Positions 28,898-39,063 of a stretch of 43,796 nucleotides of DNA are shown in pieces. Origin of the DNA: Oscillospiraceae bacterium (lineage in GTDB: Bacteria > Bacillota > Clostridia > Oscillospirales > Oscillospiraceae). The notes under the pieces were generated by a model, which worked only from the letters and a program-made list of their open reading frames with translations, ran no database searches and was not told where the DNA came from. The translations under genes and the position numbers were made by a program. The first letter of the stretch is position 1, and every line of letters begins with the position of its first letter. The stretch lies in contig JAJBUC010000152.1 in the NCBI GenBank assembly GCA_020860545.1, positions 1-43,796 on the forward strand. Direction: 5' to 3'.

Positions 28898-29521
28898 CTA
28901 CGCATCCGCCGGATCGGCGCCATAACGCCGCAGCCCGGCGTTGATATCATCCCAGCGGTATCCCCTGCGTGCGAGGGCATCGGCGGCGCGCTTCCACTCC
29001 CGCCGGTCGCACGGGCGGCCTGCAAGCTTTTTGCGCAGAAACGTGTCGATCGCGTCCTCCGTGCCGCCCGCCTGCTGCAGTGCGTCATCCCAGTGCACGC
29101 GGTCGATACCGCGCCGGAAGAGCTCGTCGCGCAGCTTGCGTTCACCGTACCCCTTGCCGGCGTAATGCCTCACCACCGTCACGGCATAGGCGGCGTCATC
29201 GAGATAGCCGAGCTCCTCCAGCCGGTCGGCGGCACGCTCGGCATGCGCAGGCTCACACCGCTCCGAGAGCTTGCGTATCAGCTCTTTGCGGCCATATGGA
29301 CGGACGGAGAGCAGCCGGAGCGCACGTTGCAGCACCTCCCCTTCGGCGACCGCACGGCGCAGCGCCGCATGGGTATCCTCATCCAATTCCATACCGGTAT
29401 AGAGGGAGAAGGAGACCACCTCCCGCTCCCCAATCTGCATGACCGTCTCGTCCTCGAACTGCATCAGCCAGCGCCCGTTGGGCTGATCCGGCGGCGGTGG
29501 AATAAGCTTACATATTTTCAT
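28898..29521 (-). CDS. recX: Regulatory protein RecX
   Basis: [62 protein letters not shown]; overlaps the recA 3' end. Confidence 0.88.
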   Translation of the reverse strand: MKICKLIPPPPDQPNGRWLMQFEDETVMQIGEREVVSFSLYTGMELDEDTHAALRRAVAEGEVLQRALRLLSVRPYGRKELIRKLSERCEPAHAERAADRLEELGYLDDAAYAVTVVRHYAGKGYGERKLRDELFRRGIDRVHWDDALQQAGGTEDAIDTFLRKKLAGRPCDRREWKRAADALARRGYRWDDINAGLRRYGADPADA

Positions 29522-30635
29522 CCGCAAAATCCTCTGCGGACACATCGACCGCCTTGGCGGCCGGTTTCGCCGCAGCAACAGCTTCCGCCTCCGGCTTATA
29601 GTTGCTCATCAGCTTATACGCATTCTCCCTGATATCCTTTTCGATCTGATCGGCTACGTCCGGATTGTCCTGTAAATACTGCTTGACCGCATCCCGCCCT
29701 TGTCCGATACGGGTTTCGCCCATGGAGAACCAGGAGCCGGATTTCTGCACAAGGCCAAGCTGTACCGCCATGTCGGTCATCTCGCCCCATTTAGAAATGC
29801 CCTTGCCGTAGAGAATGTCAAATTCCGCCTCACGAAACGGGGGTGCCACCTTGTTTTTCACAACCTTTGCGCGTGTGCGGTTGCCGATCATCTCGGTGCC
29901 GTTTTTGAGCGTCTCAATCCGGCGCACGTCAATGCGCACAGAGGCATAAAATTTCAGCGCCCGCCCGCCGGTGGTTACCTCCGGGTTTCCGTACATGACC
30001 CCCACCTTCTCACGCAGCTGGTTGATGAAGATGACGACACAATTTGTCTTTGCTACGCAGCCCGCGAGCTTGCGCAGCGCCTGACTCATCAGACGCGCCA
30101 GCAGGCCCACATGGGCGTCGCCCATATCGCCCTCAATCTCAGCGCGCGGCGTCAGCGCCGCCACCGAGTCCACCACGACGATATCAATCGCGCCGGAGCG
30201 CACAAGCGCCTCGCAGATTTCGAGCCCCTGCTCGCCGGTGTCCGGCTGGGAGATGAGCATGGAGTCAATATCCACGCCCAGCGCCCTCGCGTAAGTCGGG
30301 TCCATCGCATGCTCCGCGTCAATATACGCAACCTCGCCGCCGCGCTTTTGCGCCTCCGCCACGATGTGCAGGGCGAGGGTGGTCTTGCCGGAGGATTCCG
30401 GGCCATAGATCTCCACGATGCGGCCGCGCGGCACGCCGCCAATCCCAAGCGCCACATCCAACGCAAGGGAACCGGTCGGAATGGCCTCCACCAGAATTTC
30501 ACTTTTCTCACCCATGCGCATTACCGCGCCTTTGCCGTGCACACGCTCAATGTTCTGCAGCGCAGTTTTGAGCGCCTGCTGCTTGTCGGACGCAGGCTCC
30601 GGGTGTGCCACCGATAGTTTTTTCTTGTCTGCCAT
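29508..30635 (-). CDS. recA: Recombinase RecA
   Basis: [60 protein letters not shown]. Confidence 0.97.
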   Translation of the reverse strand: MADKKKLSVAHPEPASDKQQALKTALQNIERVHGKGAVMRMGEKSEILVEAIPTGSLALDVALGIGGVPRGRIVEIYGPESSGKTTLALHIVAEAQKRGGEVAYIDAEHAMDPTYARALGVDIDSMLISQPDTGEQGLEICEALVRSGAIDIVVVDSVAALTPRAEIEGDMGDAHVGLLARLMSQALRKLAGCVAKTNCVVIFINQLREKVGVMYGNPEVTTGGRALKFYASVRIDVRRIETLKNGTEMIGNRTRAKVVKNKVAPPFREAEFDILYGKGISKWGEMTDMAVQLGLVQKSGSWFSMGETRIGQGRDAVKQYLQDNPDVADQIEKDIRENAYKLMSNYKPEAEAVAAAKPAAKAVDVSAEDFADENM

Positions 30636-30703
30636 GTATGCCATTCCTTTCCTTTTACATCCTCTGAATTGTTGGTTGTCTATGCTTCAAGCATACTATA
30701 AGG

Positions 30704-31567
30704 TCAATCATTCGCCGTGCCTTCCACCACGCGCCAGATACCATGTGTATCCGGATGGGTGAGTATATTCCCAAAGCCATGCTGCGCGAGAATCATCTCC
30801 ACGCTCGGTGCCTGCCCCATGCCGACCTCAAACACAATGACCCCGCCCACACGCAGCGCCCGCTTCCACTTCGCGGCAATCGCGCGGTAGAAATCGAGGC
30901 CGTCCGGGCCGCCGTCAAGCGCCATATGCGGCTCGAAATCCCGCACCGTCCGCTCGAGCTGCGCGATCTCGCCGCTCTTTATGTAGGGCGGGTTCGACGC
31001 AATCACGTCGAATTCCCACAGTGCGGAGGAGGGCGCTTCTTTGGCGTCTGCGTGCACACTCGTCACACGGCCCAGAAGATCGTTGCGGCGGGTATTGCGT
31101 TTGCATAGCTGCACTGCGCGCTCCGACGCATCGGCCAGCACCACACGGCACGCCGGAACATGCGTGGCGACCGCCAGCCCGATGCAGCCGCTGCCGGCAC
31201 AGAGGTCAAGCATCCGCGCGCTGTCACCCGCGGCGCGGGTGAGCGCAATGGCGCGCGCGGCAAGCACCTCGGAATCCGTGCGCGGCACGAGTACATCGGG
31301 CGAAATATCAAGACCCAGCCCGTAAAACTCCCACTCGCCGATAATATACGCCACCGGTTCCCCCGAAAGCCGCCGCGCAATCAGCTCCCCCGTCCGCTGC
31401 TCTACCTGTTCGGAGACGTAGAGCGTATAGTCCCGCAAGAACTCGTCGCGCGTTTTGTTGGCGGCATAGCATATCAGCTCACGCGCCTCCAGCTGAGCCC
31501 CCTCAATTCCGGCGGCACGCAGCCGACTTCTGGCGTCTAGATATAAATTATTATACGTTGTGGCCAA
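30704..31567 (-). CDS. prmC: Peptide chain release factor N5-glutamine methyltransferase
   Basis: VPRTDSEVL, LDLCAGSGCIGLAVA, catalytic NPPYIKSGEI, ALDGGPDGLDFYRAI. Confidence 0.94.
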   Translation of the reverse strand: MATTYNNLYLDARSRLRAAGIEGAQLEARELICYAANKTRDEFLRDYTLYVSEQVEQRTGELIARRLSGEPVAYIIGEWEFYGLGLDISPDVLVPRTDSEVLAARAIALTRAAGDSARMLDLCAGSGCIGLAVATHVPACRVVLADASERAVQLCKRNTRRNDLLGRVTSVHADAKEAPSSALWEFDVIASNPPYIKSGEIAQLERTVRDFEPHMALDGGPDGLDFYRAIAAKWKRALRVGGVIVFEVGMGQAPSVEMILAQHGFGNILTHPDTHGIWRVVEGTAND

Positions 31568-31615
31568 TGTTCCACGTCCTTCCAGGCAGTTTTTGTCCGT
31601 GCAGCCTGGCGTCCG

Positions 31616-32593
31616 TCACCATGTATCGGTACCCTTCTCGTCCGGCAGTACCTCCTTGAGGGCCGCGATACCGACCTCAATCATGCTGTCGTCCGGCTCA
31701 AAGGTCGTCCAGCGCTGGATTGCCATACCCGGCTTGCTCACAATGCGGCAAAAGAGGTTGTCATGACCGCCCACATACCGGTTAAGCTCCCCCGTTACCG
31801 CGACAATCACCGGCAGCAGCAGCAGATGCAGCCCCATCCGTAGCCATGTGTTGTCAATTTGCAGGGGGGTAAACACAAGCACCGTGACCATGATAGATAC
31901 GAAAATGACGATAAACAAAAAGCTCGTCCCGCAGCGCGGGTGGTGCTTTGGCTGCTTGCGTACGTTCTCCACCGTCAGCGGCAGTCCCGCCTCATAGCAA
32001 AAGATGGTCTTGTGCTCCGCACCGTGGTAGGAATAGACCCTGCGCATATCCTTGAGCTTAGAAGACGCAATGAGGTAACCAAGGAAGATGACGATACGCA
32101 GCACACCCTCAATGACACTGCGCACCCATGACGGCATGGCGGGGATCAGCCACGCAACACCGCCGGAAAGAAGCGTCGGGAGCAGAATAAACAGCACAAC
32201 GGAAACCCCGACGCCAATCACCATTGCCAGCGTCATAAAGACCGACATCAGTTTTTCATTGCCGAGTTTTTGATTCAGCCACTGCTCAAATTTGGATGGT
32301 TCTGTCTCCTCAACATCGTCCTCCGGATAGAATTCCGCCGAGTACATCAGCGCCTTCACACCGGTCACCATGGAGACGCAGAAATTCACAACACCGCGAA
32401 TCAGCGGCCAGCCCAGAATCGGGTACTTGTCCTTGATCAGGGTGCGTTCTTCGGTTTTTATCTCCAGCTCTCCGTCCTGCTTGCGCACGACGACGGATTT
32501 CTTTTTCGGGCCCATCATCATAATGCCCTCAATGAGTGCCTGTCCGCCGATCATTGTGCGGAACTTTGGCTCGGTCTTCTGTTCTTCCGGCAT
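31616..32593 (-). CDS. DUF1385 domain-containing membrane protein
   Basis: IGGQALIEGIMMMGPKKKSVVVRKQDG, YHGAEHKTIFCYE, HPRCGTSFLFIV. Confidence 0.93.
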   Translation of the reverse strand: MPEEQKTEPKFRTMIGGQALIEGIMMMGPKKKSVVVRKQDGELEIKTEERTLIKDKYPILGWPLIRGVVNFCVSMVTGVKALMYSAEFYPEDDVEETEPSKFEQWLNQKLGNEKLMSVFMTLAMVIGVGVSVVLFILLPTLLSGGVAWLIPAMPSWVRSVIEGVLRIVIFLGYLIASSKLKDMRRVYSYHGAEHKTIFCYEAGLPLTVENVRKQPKHHPRCGTSFLFIVIFVSIMVTVLVFTPLQIDNTWLRMGLHLLLLPVIVAVTGELNRYVGGHDNLFCRIVSKPGMAIQRWTTFEPDDSMIEVGIAALKEVLPDEKGTDTW

Positions 32594-32664
32594 GGTTGTT
32601 TCTCCTTAAAAATGCGCCAATCTCTCATGAGTATATCAGACCGGCGTAAAAATTGCAAGTATAT

Positions 32665-34089
32665 TTAGAACTTTTGTTCCGCTTTGAGCCGGATGGTTAC
32701 CATACACCCGCCGCCCTCGGCGTTTCCGATTGCAAGCACACCGCCGTGGCGGGTAATAATCTCGTCGCAGACCGCCAGTCCGATTCCGGAGCCGCGCGCC
32801 TTGGCGCTGCCTTTGTAAAACTTCACCTTCACATTCGGCAGCTCGTCCTCCGGGATGCCCGGCCCATAGTCGCGGATGGTGATGACCGCCTCATCCTTTT
32901 CGCAGTGAATCGCCGTGTCAATACGCCCGCCCGCACCGCCGTGCTTTGCCGCATTATCGAGCAGATTGCAGAAGACCTGCCGCAGCCGCTCCGGGTCGCC
33001 GTTCATCGGGGCAAACTCATCCTCACAGTCGGTATGCTGCAAGGTGATGCCCTCGTGCCGGAAAAATTCGCGATAGGTGTAGACCGCATCCTCCAGCTCC
33101 GCCTTAATGTCCATCGGCGCAACCGAGAGGTTAAAGCGCCCGTCCTCAATGCGGGAAAACTCCAGAAGCTCCTCCACCATGTTTGTCAGGCGCCTCGCCT
33201 CCGAGACGATGATCCCCATACCCTTGCGCACGTCGTCCGCATCGCGCACCTCGCCGTTTATGATGGTCTCCGCCCAGCCGTTGATGGCGGTAAGCGGCGT
33301 GCACAGCTCGTGGGATACGGACGCGATAAACTCGTTTTGCACCTTTTCGGATGAGTCAATCTTCTGTGACATATCGTTAATGGCGTCCGTCAGGTCGCCG
33401 ATTTCATCGTCATATTTCTTCTCAATCTGCACGCCATAGCTGCCGGCGGCAATGCTCTTTGTAATTTCAGTAATGCCGGTTACCGGCTCAATGACAATCT
33501 TGTCCACAAAATAGCGGTTGGAGAAGTAGATCAGCGCCAGCAGGCCTACGCCCACCGCCGTCGCAATCAGGACAATGATCATAAGCTGGCGGTCCACACG
33601 CTCCAGCGAGGTAACGCAGCGCACCACCGTCAGTGCCTTCCCATCCACAATATAGGGGCAGGAGACCGCCATAATGCGCTCCCCTGTCTCCGCGTCATTG
33701 CCTGTCCAAAAGGTGATTTGCGGATACATCTCATCCAGCGCGCCCGCTATATCGGGCGTGCCCGGCTTGGTGTTTGCCATCAACCCAAAGCTGGAAAAAC
33801 GAACCGCACCGGTGGTGTCGATGAACTGCAGCTCAAATCGATTGTCATTGCTCCCGCTCCCGGACGCGTACAGCGCCGCCATGTCCTGATAATACGCCGT
33901 TTCCGTGCGGTAGATACTGATAAACCCGACCACGCTCTCCGCCTTTGACTTGAGTCCCACCTGCATACCGGAATAGTAGTAGGCCGCCATCGCAACCGAA
34001 AAGGCCAGTACCGCAAGCAGCACGATGACAAGCACGGTTCCCACGGAGCTAACGATCCAGCGCCTGCGCAGTCCCCTGAATTTTCTCAA
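32665..34089 (-). CDS. Sensor histidine kinase
   Basis: Two TM segments flanking an extracytoplasmic domain, HAMP, H-box SVSHELCTPLTAINGWAE, N-box NLLDNAAKHGG, G-box DYGPGIPEDELP / GSGIGLAVCDEII. Confidence 0.94.
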   Translation of the reverse strand: MRKFRGLRRRWIVSSVGTVLVIVLLAVLAFSVAMAAYYYSGMQVGLKSKAESVVGFISIYRTETAYYQDMAALYASGSGSNDNRFELQFIDTTGAVRFSSFGLMANTKPGTPDIAGALDEMYPQITFWTGNDAETGERIMAVSCPYIVDGKALTVVRCVTSLERVDRQLMIIVLIATAVGVGLLALIYFSNRYFVDKIVIEPVTGITEITKSIAAGSYGVQIEKKYDDEIGDLTDAINDMSQKIDSSEKVQNEFIASVSHELCTPLTAINGWAETIINGEVRDADDVRKGMGIIVSEARRLTNMVEELLEFSRIEDGRFNLSVAPMDIKAELEDAVYTYREFFRHEGITLQHTDCEDEFAPMNGDPERLRQVFCNLLDNAAKHGGAGGRIDTAIHCEKDEAVITIRDYGPGIPEDELPNVKVKFYKGSAKARGSGIGLAVCDEIITRHGGVLAIGNAEGGGCMVTIRLKAEQKF

Positions 34090-34108
34090 TGTACTTCACC
34101 CGTTTTTC

Positions 34109-34795
34109 CTATAGTCCCCACTTGTAGCCATAGCCCCACACGGTCGTGATATAAGCCGGATTGGTGGGATCGTCCTCAATTTTAATCCGCAGCCTGCGGA
34201 CATTGACATCCACAATCTTCAGCTCGCCAAAATAATCCCTGCCCCATACCGCGTCCAATATCTCTTCACGGGAGAGGGCTTTGCCGGGGTTATCCATAAA
34301 GAGCTTGACAATAGCGTATTCGATCTGGGTGAGCTTCACCCGCTGCCCGTTTTTTTCGAGCGTGCGGTTGCGGGTATTGAGTAAGAAGGGCGGCTGGCTG
34401 ATCTGTGCGGCATCCGGCTCCTGCTCGCCGCCGGTGCGGCGGTAGAGCGCGTCAATCCGCGCCGTGAGCTCTGCTGGAGAAAACGGCTTTGTCACATAGT
34501 CGTCCGCGCCGGTCATCAGGCCGGTGACCTTATCCATCTCCTGTGTGCGGGCGGTCAACATGATAATCCCGATCTTGGCGTCGCCCGCGCGGATGCGGCG
34601 GCAGACCTCAAAGCCGTCCATATCGGGCAGCATGATGTCGAGCAGCGCGACCTTAATATCGGGGTTGCGCGCAATCTGCTCGAGCGCCTCCTCACCGGTC
34701 GCCGCTTCAATCGCCTCATACCCGGCACGCTTCAAATTAATGACCACAAAGCTGCGGATGTTTGCCTCATCTTCCAGTACCAAAACTTTTTTCAT
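34109..34795 (-). CDS. OmpR/PhoB-type response regulator
   Basis: Receiver domain with VLEDE, LLDIMLPDMDGFEVC, VTKPFSPAEL; winged-helix C-terminus VDVNVRRLRIKIEDDPTNPAYITTVWGYGYKWGL. Confidence 0.95.
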   Translation of the reverse strand: MKKVLVLEDEANIRSFVVINLKRAGYEAIEAATGEEALEQIARNPDIKVALLDIMLPDMDGFEVCRRIRAGDAKIGIIMLTARTQEMDKVTGLMTGADDYVTKPFSPAELTARIDALYRRTGGEQEPDAAQISQPPFLLNTRNRTLEKNGQRVKLTQIEYAIVKLFMDNPGKALSREEILDAVWGRDYFGELKIVDVNVRRLRIKIEDDPTNPAYITTVWGYGYKWGL

Positions 34796-34827
34796 TTTTA
34801 TGAAACATCCCCTTTATCCGACAGAAA

Positions 34828-36189
34828 TTACGACGTCCAGCCGCTTTTGATGAGTGAAAATGCCGCGATCGCATCGCTTTCGTTTATACCGCAATCCCAG
34901 CTGCACGTGTTAAATTCCGCGGCATACAGATACGTCTCCTCCGTGGACGCGTCCGGGCGGAGGGAAAAACGCCCGTCCTGCGCCGCCCGCTTCTGTCTAT
35001 TGCTGCCGGAAAGGGTGTAGATGGTTAAAAACGGCTCCGGCTCGGCGTTCTCGTCCGGCCTATAGGAGAAAATAACGGCGCGCTCGCCCACTTCCGGCTG
35101 GTCTTGCCGCTCGAGCGAAATCTTCCCTTCCCATGCATCGGGCAGGATAAAAAACCACCCGTCGCTTTCATTGTAATAGGTGGTATAAAGTGGATAGACA
35201 TTGCCGGCAGAGTCATATTGCTGCCATAAAACCGCCCAAAAATTCACCACCGTGGTCAGGTTGTCTGTGCTCGCCGGGATGGCTGACGGAATTGGAACCT
35301 CCATAATCCCGTCGCCGTTGATGTCGGTGCTGCTTACCCCGTTATAATAGCGAATGGTGCTTACGCTCGCGCCCTGCTCGGGGTCAAGTGTGATATTCTC
35401 CAGCTTCTCGTTGCGCCAGGCAAAGATATCTATCATGAAGCCGGTCTCTCCATAATGGGACGGCACAAAAAGCGCCGGTGTGTTGTCGCGCAGATAGCCG
35501 GTCAGCACACCGCCCTCCACCGCGCCGCTAATCCCCTTGGATAGCGGCGCGACTGAGTCCAATAGCAGCGTGCCGTCACGCCAATTGTACAGCTCCGCCC
35601 GATCCGCCTCCTCCGCTGCACCGGTCTTGACGATCAGGATCTCCTTTTGTCCGTCGCTGTCAATGTCGTAGATTTTATACGCCGTATAGTCCGAGCGCAT
35701 CAGCTCCACAATCTCTCCATTTTCAATGGAATAGGCGGAAAGCGCGTGCAGCTTGTCCTCCATCTGCCAGCTGACAACCAGCTCCTTGGCAGGGCTGTCG
35801 TTTAAGTCCTCAAAGCTGATGGAGTCAATGGCCGTTCCACTCCCGTCGATCTGGCCGAGCAGCTCATATGCATCACCCTTTTGTGAAAAAATAAAAATTT
35901 TCAGCGGCGTTTCTCCGCTGCTAAAGCGGAAAAAGGCAATGGCCTCCTGTACGCCGTCCCCGGTCAGATCCTGAAGCAGCACAGACTGGATGTACCTCCC
36001 GCTCTGCGGTGTAATGTACTCCCCACCCTGATCGGAAATCTCCTTGATTTCCGTCTGCAGAGCATAGTATTCCGGTGGCGGCTGCGGCATGGCATATAGC
36101 TCATCAACCGAAAGAAACGAGCACCCGCTCAACAACAAAACAAGTGCCAGAAGTAGAAGCCAGCACCGCTTCATCTGCTTTTTTTTCAT
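34828..36189 (-). CDS. Lipoprotein, VCBS/FG-GAP-like repeat protein
   Basis: Signal MKRCWLLLLALVLLLSGCSF; recurrent D-x-D/N-G-D-G patterns (DLTGDGVQEAIAF, DIDSDGQKEILIV, DINGDGIMEVPI). Confidence 0.75.
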   Translation of the reverse strand: MKKKQMKRCWLLLLALVLLLSGCSFLSVDELYAMPQPPPEYYALQTEIKEISDQGGEYITPQSGRYIQSVLLQDLTGDGVQEAIAFFRFSSGETPLKIFIFSQKGDAYELLGQIDGSGTAIDSISFEDLNDSPAKELVVSWQMEDKLHALSAYSIENGEIVELMRSDYTAYKIYDIDSDGQKEILIVKTGAAEEADRAELYNWRDGTLLLDSVAPLSKGISGAVEGGVLTGYLRDNTPALFVPSHYGETGFMIDIFAWRNEKLENITLDPEQGASVSTIRYYNGVSSTDINGDGIMEVPIPSAIPASTDNLTTVVNFWAVLWQQYDSAGNVYPLYTTYYNESDGWFFILPDAWEGKISLERQDQPEVGERAVIFSYRPDENAEPEPFLTIYTLSGSNRQKRAAQDGRFSLRPDASTEETYLYAAEFNTCSWDCGINESDAIAAFSLIKSGWTS

Positions 36190-36307
36190 ACGAACGCAGT
36201 CCCTTTCATAGTGATTTCTACATTTTATGTTTTTATCGTGTAATAGCATTATCATAGCACATTACCCGTGCAAATGGTACCGTTAATTTCTGTTTTCTTG
36301 ATGAGCC

Positions 36308-36336
36308 TTGATTCCACGCATGGAAGGTGCTAAAAT
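36308..36336 (+). promoter_or_regulatory. Putative promoter of the zinc-ribbon/beta-helix/flavoprotein/SDR genes
   Basis: TTGATT, 17 nt spacer, TAAAAT. Confidence 0.55.
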
Positions 36337-36379
36337 AAGGCATATCGCAAATATATACACAGAAAGGAATAACGCAATT

Positions 36380-36571
36380 ATGACATGGGGTACTTATTAC
36401 TTTTTCTATGACTGCCCGAAATGCGGAAAAAAATACCGCTGCTCGTTTGAGGACATGAGTGAGGAGACCTTTGGCCAATGCCCGGACTGCAAGGTGGAGG
36501 GAACTTTTGTGGGGGAAAGCAAGGATGTTGTCGCGGGCGATACACGCTTTGTGGATTATGAATATGTCTAA
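36380..36571 (+). CDS. Small zinc-ribbon protein
   Basis: 63 aa MTWGTYYFFYDCPKCGKKYRCSFEDMSEETFGQCPDCKVEG...; CxxC...CxxC; AGAAAGGAA upstream. Confidence 0.75.
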   Translation: MTWGTYYFFYDCPKCGKKYRCSFEDMSEETFGQCPDCKVEGTFVGESKDVVAGDTRFVDYEYV

Positions 36572-37904
36572 GATGAAAAAATTGTTTGGCCTATGCCTGT
36601 CTCTCGTACTGTGTTTCGCTCTGTTTTCCGCCTATCCCAATGCTGCGGATACGGTAATTCCAGCCGTTCCAAGCACCGCCGCCGTGCTGGTGGATGGGGA
36701 ACAAATTGCATTTGAAGCATACACAATTGGCGGAAACAATTTCTTCAAGCTGCGCGACATCGCCTATGTCCTGCGCGATACGCCCTCGGCATTTGAGGTG
36801 CAATGGGATCAAGCCAACAATAGCATCGATTTGCGCTCCAATACAGCATATACACCGGTTGGCGGGGAACTTTCCACAGGATCACAGGGCGCGATCACGC
36901 CGACCGTAACAACCTCACCGATCTATTTAGACGGTAAAAAAATTGATCTGACCGGCTATCAAATCCGCGGCAACAACTACTTTAAGCTCAGAGACCTCGG
37001 TACGCTCTTGGATTTTACCGTAGCGTGGGATGAGGCTGCCACCACAATTCAGATCATCAGCCGCGCCGCGCAAAAGGAAGTGACGGTCTCCACTGTCTCG
37101 GAATTTGTACAGGCAGTCGCATCGAACACCGTCATCCATCTCGCGGCGGGCACCTACGATTTTACGGCGTATAACGAGACGTATCCAAACGGTTACACGA
37201 TTGATGGCATAAGTAACCTCACGATTCTCGGCGCGGAGAACGGTGAGACGGAATTTATAAATACAGACCGCTTCAAAGATATCATCGCCTTTCACAACTG
37301 CTCCACGATACGTGTACAGTCGATCAAGGCGGGCCATACCCCGCAGGAATATGAGTGCGACGCCGGAGTGTTTGACTTCGTGCGCTGTTCCAATGCTGTT
37401 GTGGACAACTGCTATCTGTACGGCTGCGGCAGTGTGGGCATCTCGATTGGGGACAGCACGAACTTTGTCGTGGAAAATACGACCATTACGGATTGCTCCC
37501 TGCGTGGAACTAATATTTATGATTCCAATGAAGTCATTTTTTCCAAGTGTACTCTGACGGAAAACCGCTGCTATGCCGCCCTGATTTCTGTCAGCGCGCG
37601 GTCGTCTGTCGGCACCTCAATCGTCACGTTTACTGACTGCACAATTTCCGACAATCGAAATCTGGAGTGGGAACTGATTGAAGCTGACGGAGCTTGCTCA
37701 CTTGTTTTTAACGATTGCACCATTTCCAATAACGTGCGGGCCGAGGGGCATCTTCCCTATCTATTTAAGATGATCTCAGGCGCATCGGCTGTACTGAACC
37801 GGTGCACCATCACGGGCAACGACATGGGCTATGAATATTACATGGTTGCGCCGGTATACAAGGATTGTGTCGTGAAAGACAATCGCTTTTCCGGAACTGT
37901 ATGA
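36564..37904 (+). CDS. Secreted protein: two copper-amine-oxidase N-like repeats plus right-handed parallel beta-helix
   Basis: Signal peptide MKKLFGLCLSLVLCFALFSAYPNAA; duplicated VDGE.I.F.AYTIGGNNFFKLRDIAYVL / LDGKKIDLTGYQIRGNNYFKLRDLGTLL; beta-helix repeats (NCYLYGCGSVGISI, TNFVVENTTITDCSL). Confidence 0.82.
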   Translation: MSKMKKLFGLCLSLVLCFALFSAYPNAADTVIPAVPSTAAVLVDGEQIAFEAYTIGGNNFFKLRDIAYVLRDTPSAFEVQWDQANNSIDLRSNTAYTPVGGELSTGSQGAITPTVTTSPIYLDGKKIDLTGYQIRGNNYFKLRDLGTLLDFTVAWDEAATTIQIISRAAQKEVTVSTVSEFVQAVASNTVIHLAAGTYDFTAYNETYPNGYTIDGISNLTILGAENGETEFINTDRFKDIIAFHNCSTIRVQSIKAGHTPQEYECDAGVFDFVRCSNAVVDNCYLYGCGSVGISIGDSTNFVVENTTITDCSLRGTNIYDSNEVIFSKCTLTENRCYAALISVSARSSVGTSIVTFTDCTISDNRNLEWELIEADGACSLVFNDCTISNNVRAEGHLPYLFKMISGASAVLNRCTITGNDMGYEYYMVAPVYKDCVVKDNRFSGTV

Positions 37905-37910
37905 GGGATA

Positions 37911-38999
37911 TTGATGGAGCAAAAAGAATATGATATCGCAATTATCGGCTTAGGCCCTGCCGGGGCGGTGCTGGCAAAGCATCTGGACAAACGCCTGAAG
38001 GTCGTCGCCATAGATAAGAAATCCAGCGGGGACGGGGGCTTTACCAAGCCCTGCGGAGGTATGCTCGCGCCTGACGCGCAGGAATCCTTCTCCCGCTTTA
38101 ATATGACGCTGCCAAAAGACCTTCTTGTCGATCCACAGATTTTCAGTGTAAAGACCATTGATCTGGAAAATAACCTGACCCGGCACTACCAGCGGCACTA
38201 TATCAATATGGATCGTGACAAATTCGACCGCTGGCTGATCAGTATGATCCCTCCAAACATTGAGGTGAGGCAGAATGTTACCTGCACAAGCGTCGCGCGG
38301 CTGGATAACGGCTTTGCAATCACCTATCTGCAGGACGGCAGGAAAACTGTCCTGACTGCCAAATACGTCGTAGGCGCGGACGGCGCCAATTCTATTGTCC
38401 GCCGCTGCCTTTATCCGGATTTCAAGATCAATACCTTTCTGGCAATACAGCAATGGTTTCAGGATGAGCACCCTTCCCCATTTTACTCCTGCATCTTTGC
38501 CCCGGAAATCACCAATTCCTATGGTTGGGGGCTGACGAAGGATGACTGCTTCATCTTTGGCGGTGCGTTTGACCTCAAAACAGGCAAGCGGGATTTTGAG
38601 GCTCTCAAGCAAAAGCTCAAGCCCCACGGCTTCCTGCTCGATCATCCGGTCAAAACGGAAGCGTGCCTGGTGCTATGCCCCTTTGGCCCGCGGAACCATT
38701 GTTACGGTACTCATGGAGCGTTTTTTATCGGCGAGGCCGCTGGATTTATCAGTCCGAGCTCATTAGAAGGCATCAGTTATGCCATTGACAGCGCCTATCT
38801 GCTCTCCCAATGCCTCAACACACACTCGGATCCCAATATGGCATACCGCTATAAAACACGTAAAATACGCCTCAAGCTTTTTTTCAAGTATGCCAAACAC
38901 CCATTTATGTATCACCCATTTTTACGCAAACTGGTGATGAAAAGCGGTGTCTCCAGTATTAATATGGTGGTTGCGGAAGACGAAAATGCGGCAACCTAG
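37911..38999 (+). CDS. NAD(P)/FAD-dependent oxidoreductase (geranylgeranyl reductase-like family)
   Basis: IIGLGPAGAVLAKHL dinucleotide-binding motif, KPCGGMLAP, NMDRDKFDRWL, VGADGANSIVRR, FFIGEAAGFISPSSLEGISYAIDSA. Confidence 0.87.
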   Translation: MMEQKEYDIAIIGLGPAGAVLAKHLDKRLKVVAIDKKSSGDGGFTKPCGGMLAPDAQESFSRFNMTLPKDLLVDPQIFSVKTIDLENNLTRHYQRHYINMDRDKFDRWLISMIPPNIEVRQNVTCTSVARLDNGFAITYLQDGRKTVLTAKYVVGADGANSIVRRCLYPDFKINTFLAIQQWFQDEHPSPFYSCIFAPEITNSYGWGLTKDDCFIFGGAFDLKTGKRDFEALKQKLKPHGFLLDHPVKTEACLVLCPFGPRNHCYGTHGAFFIGEAAGFISPSSLEGISYAIDSAYLLSQCLNTHSDPNMAYRYKTRKIRLKLFFKYAKHPFMYHPFLRKLVMKSGVSSINMVVAEDENAAT

Positions 39000-39063
39000 C
39001 ATCATGAATCAAGAAAAAAGCGGCATACTATGCATATAAAACGGCAATGCAGGAGGTGCTATT

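Noticed and set aside
29700-30617. 305-aa + strand ORF antisense to recA
   Set aside because: Mirror of the highly conserved RecA coding frame.
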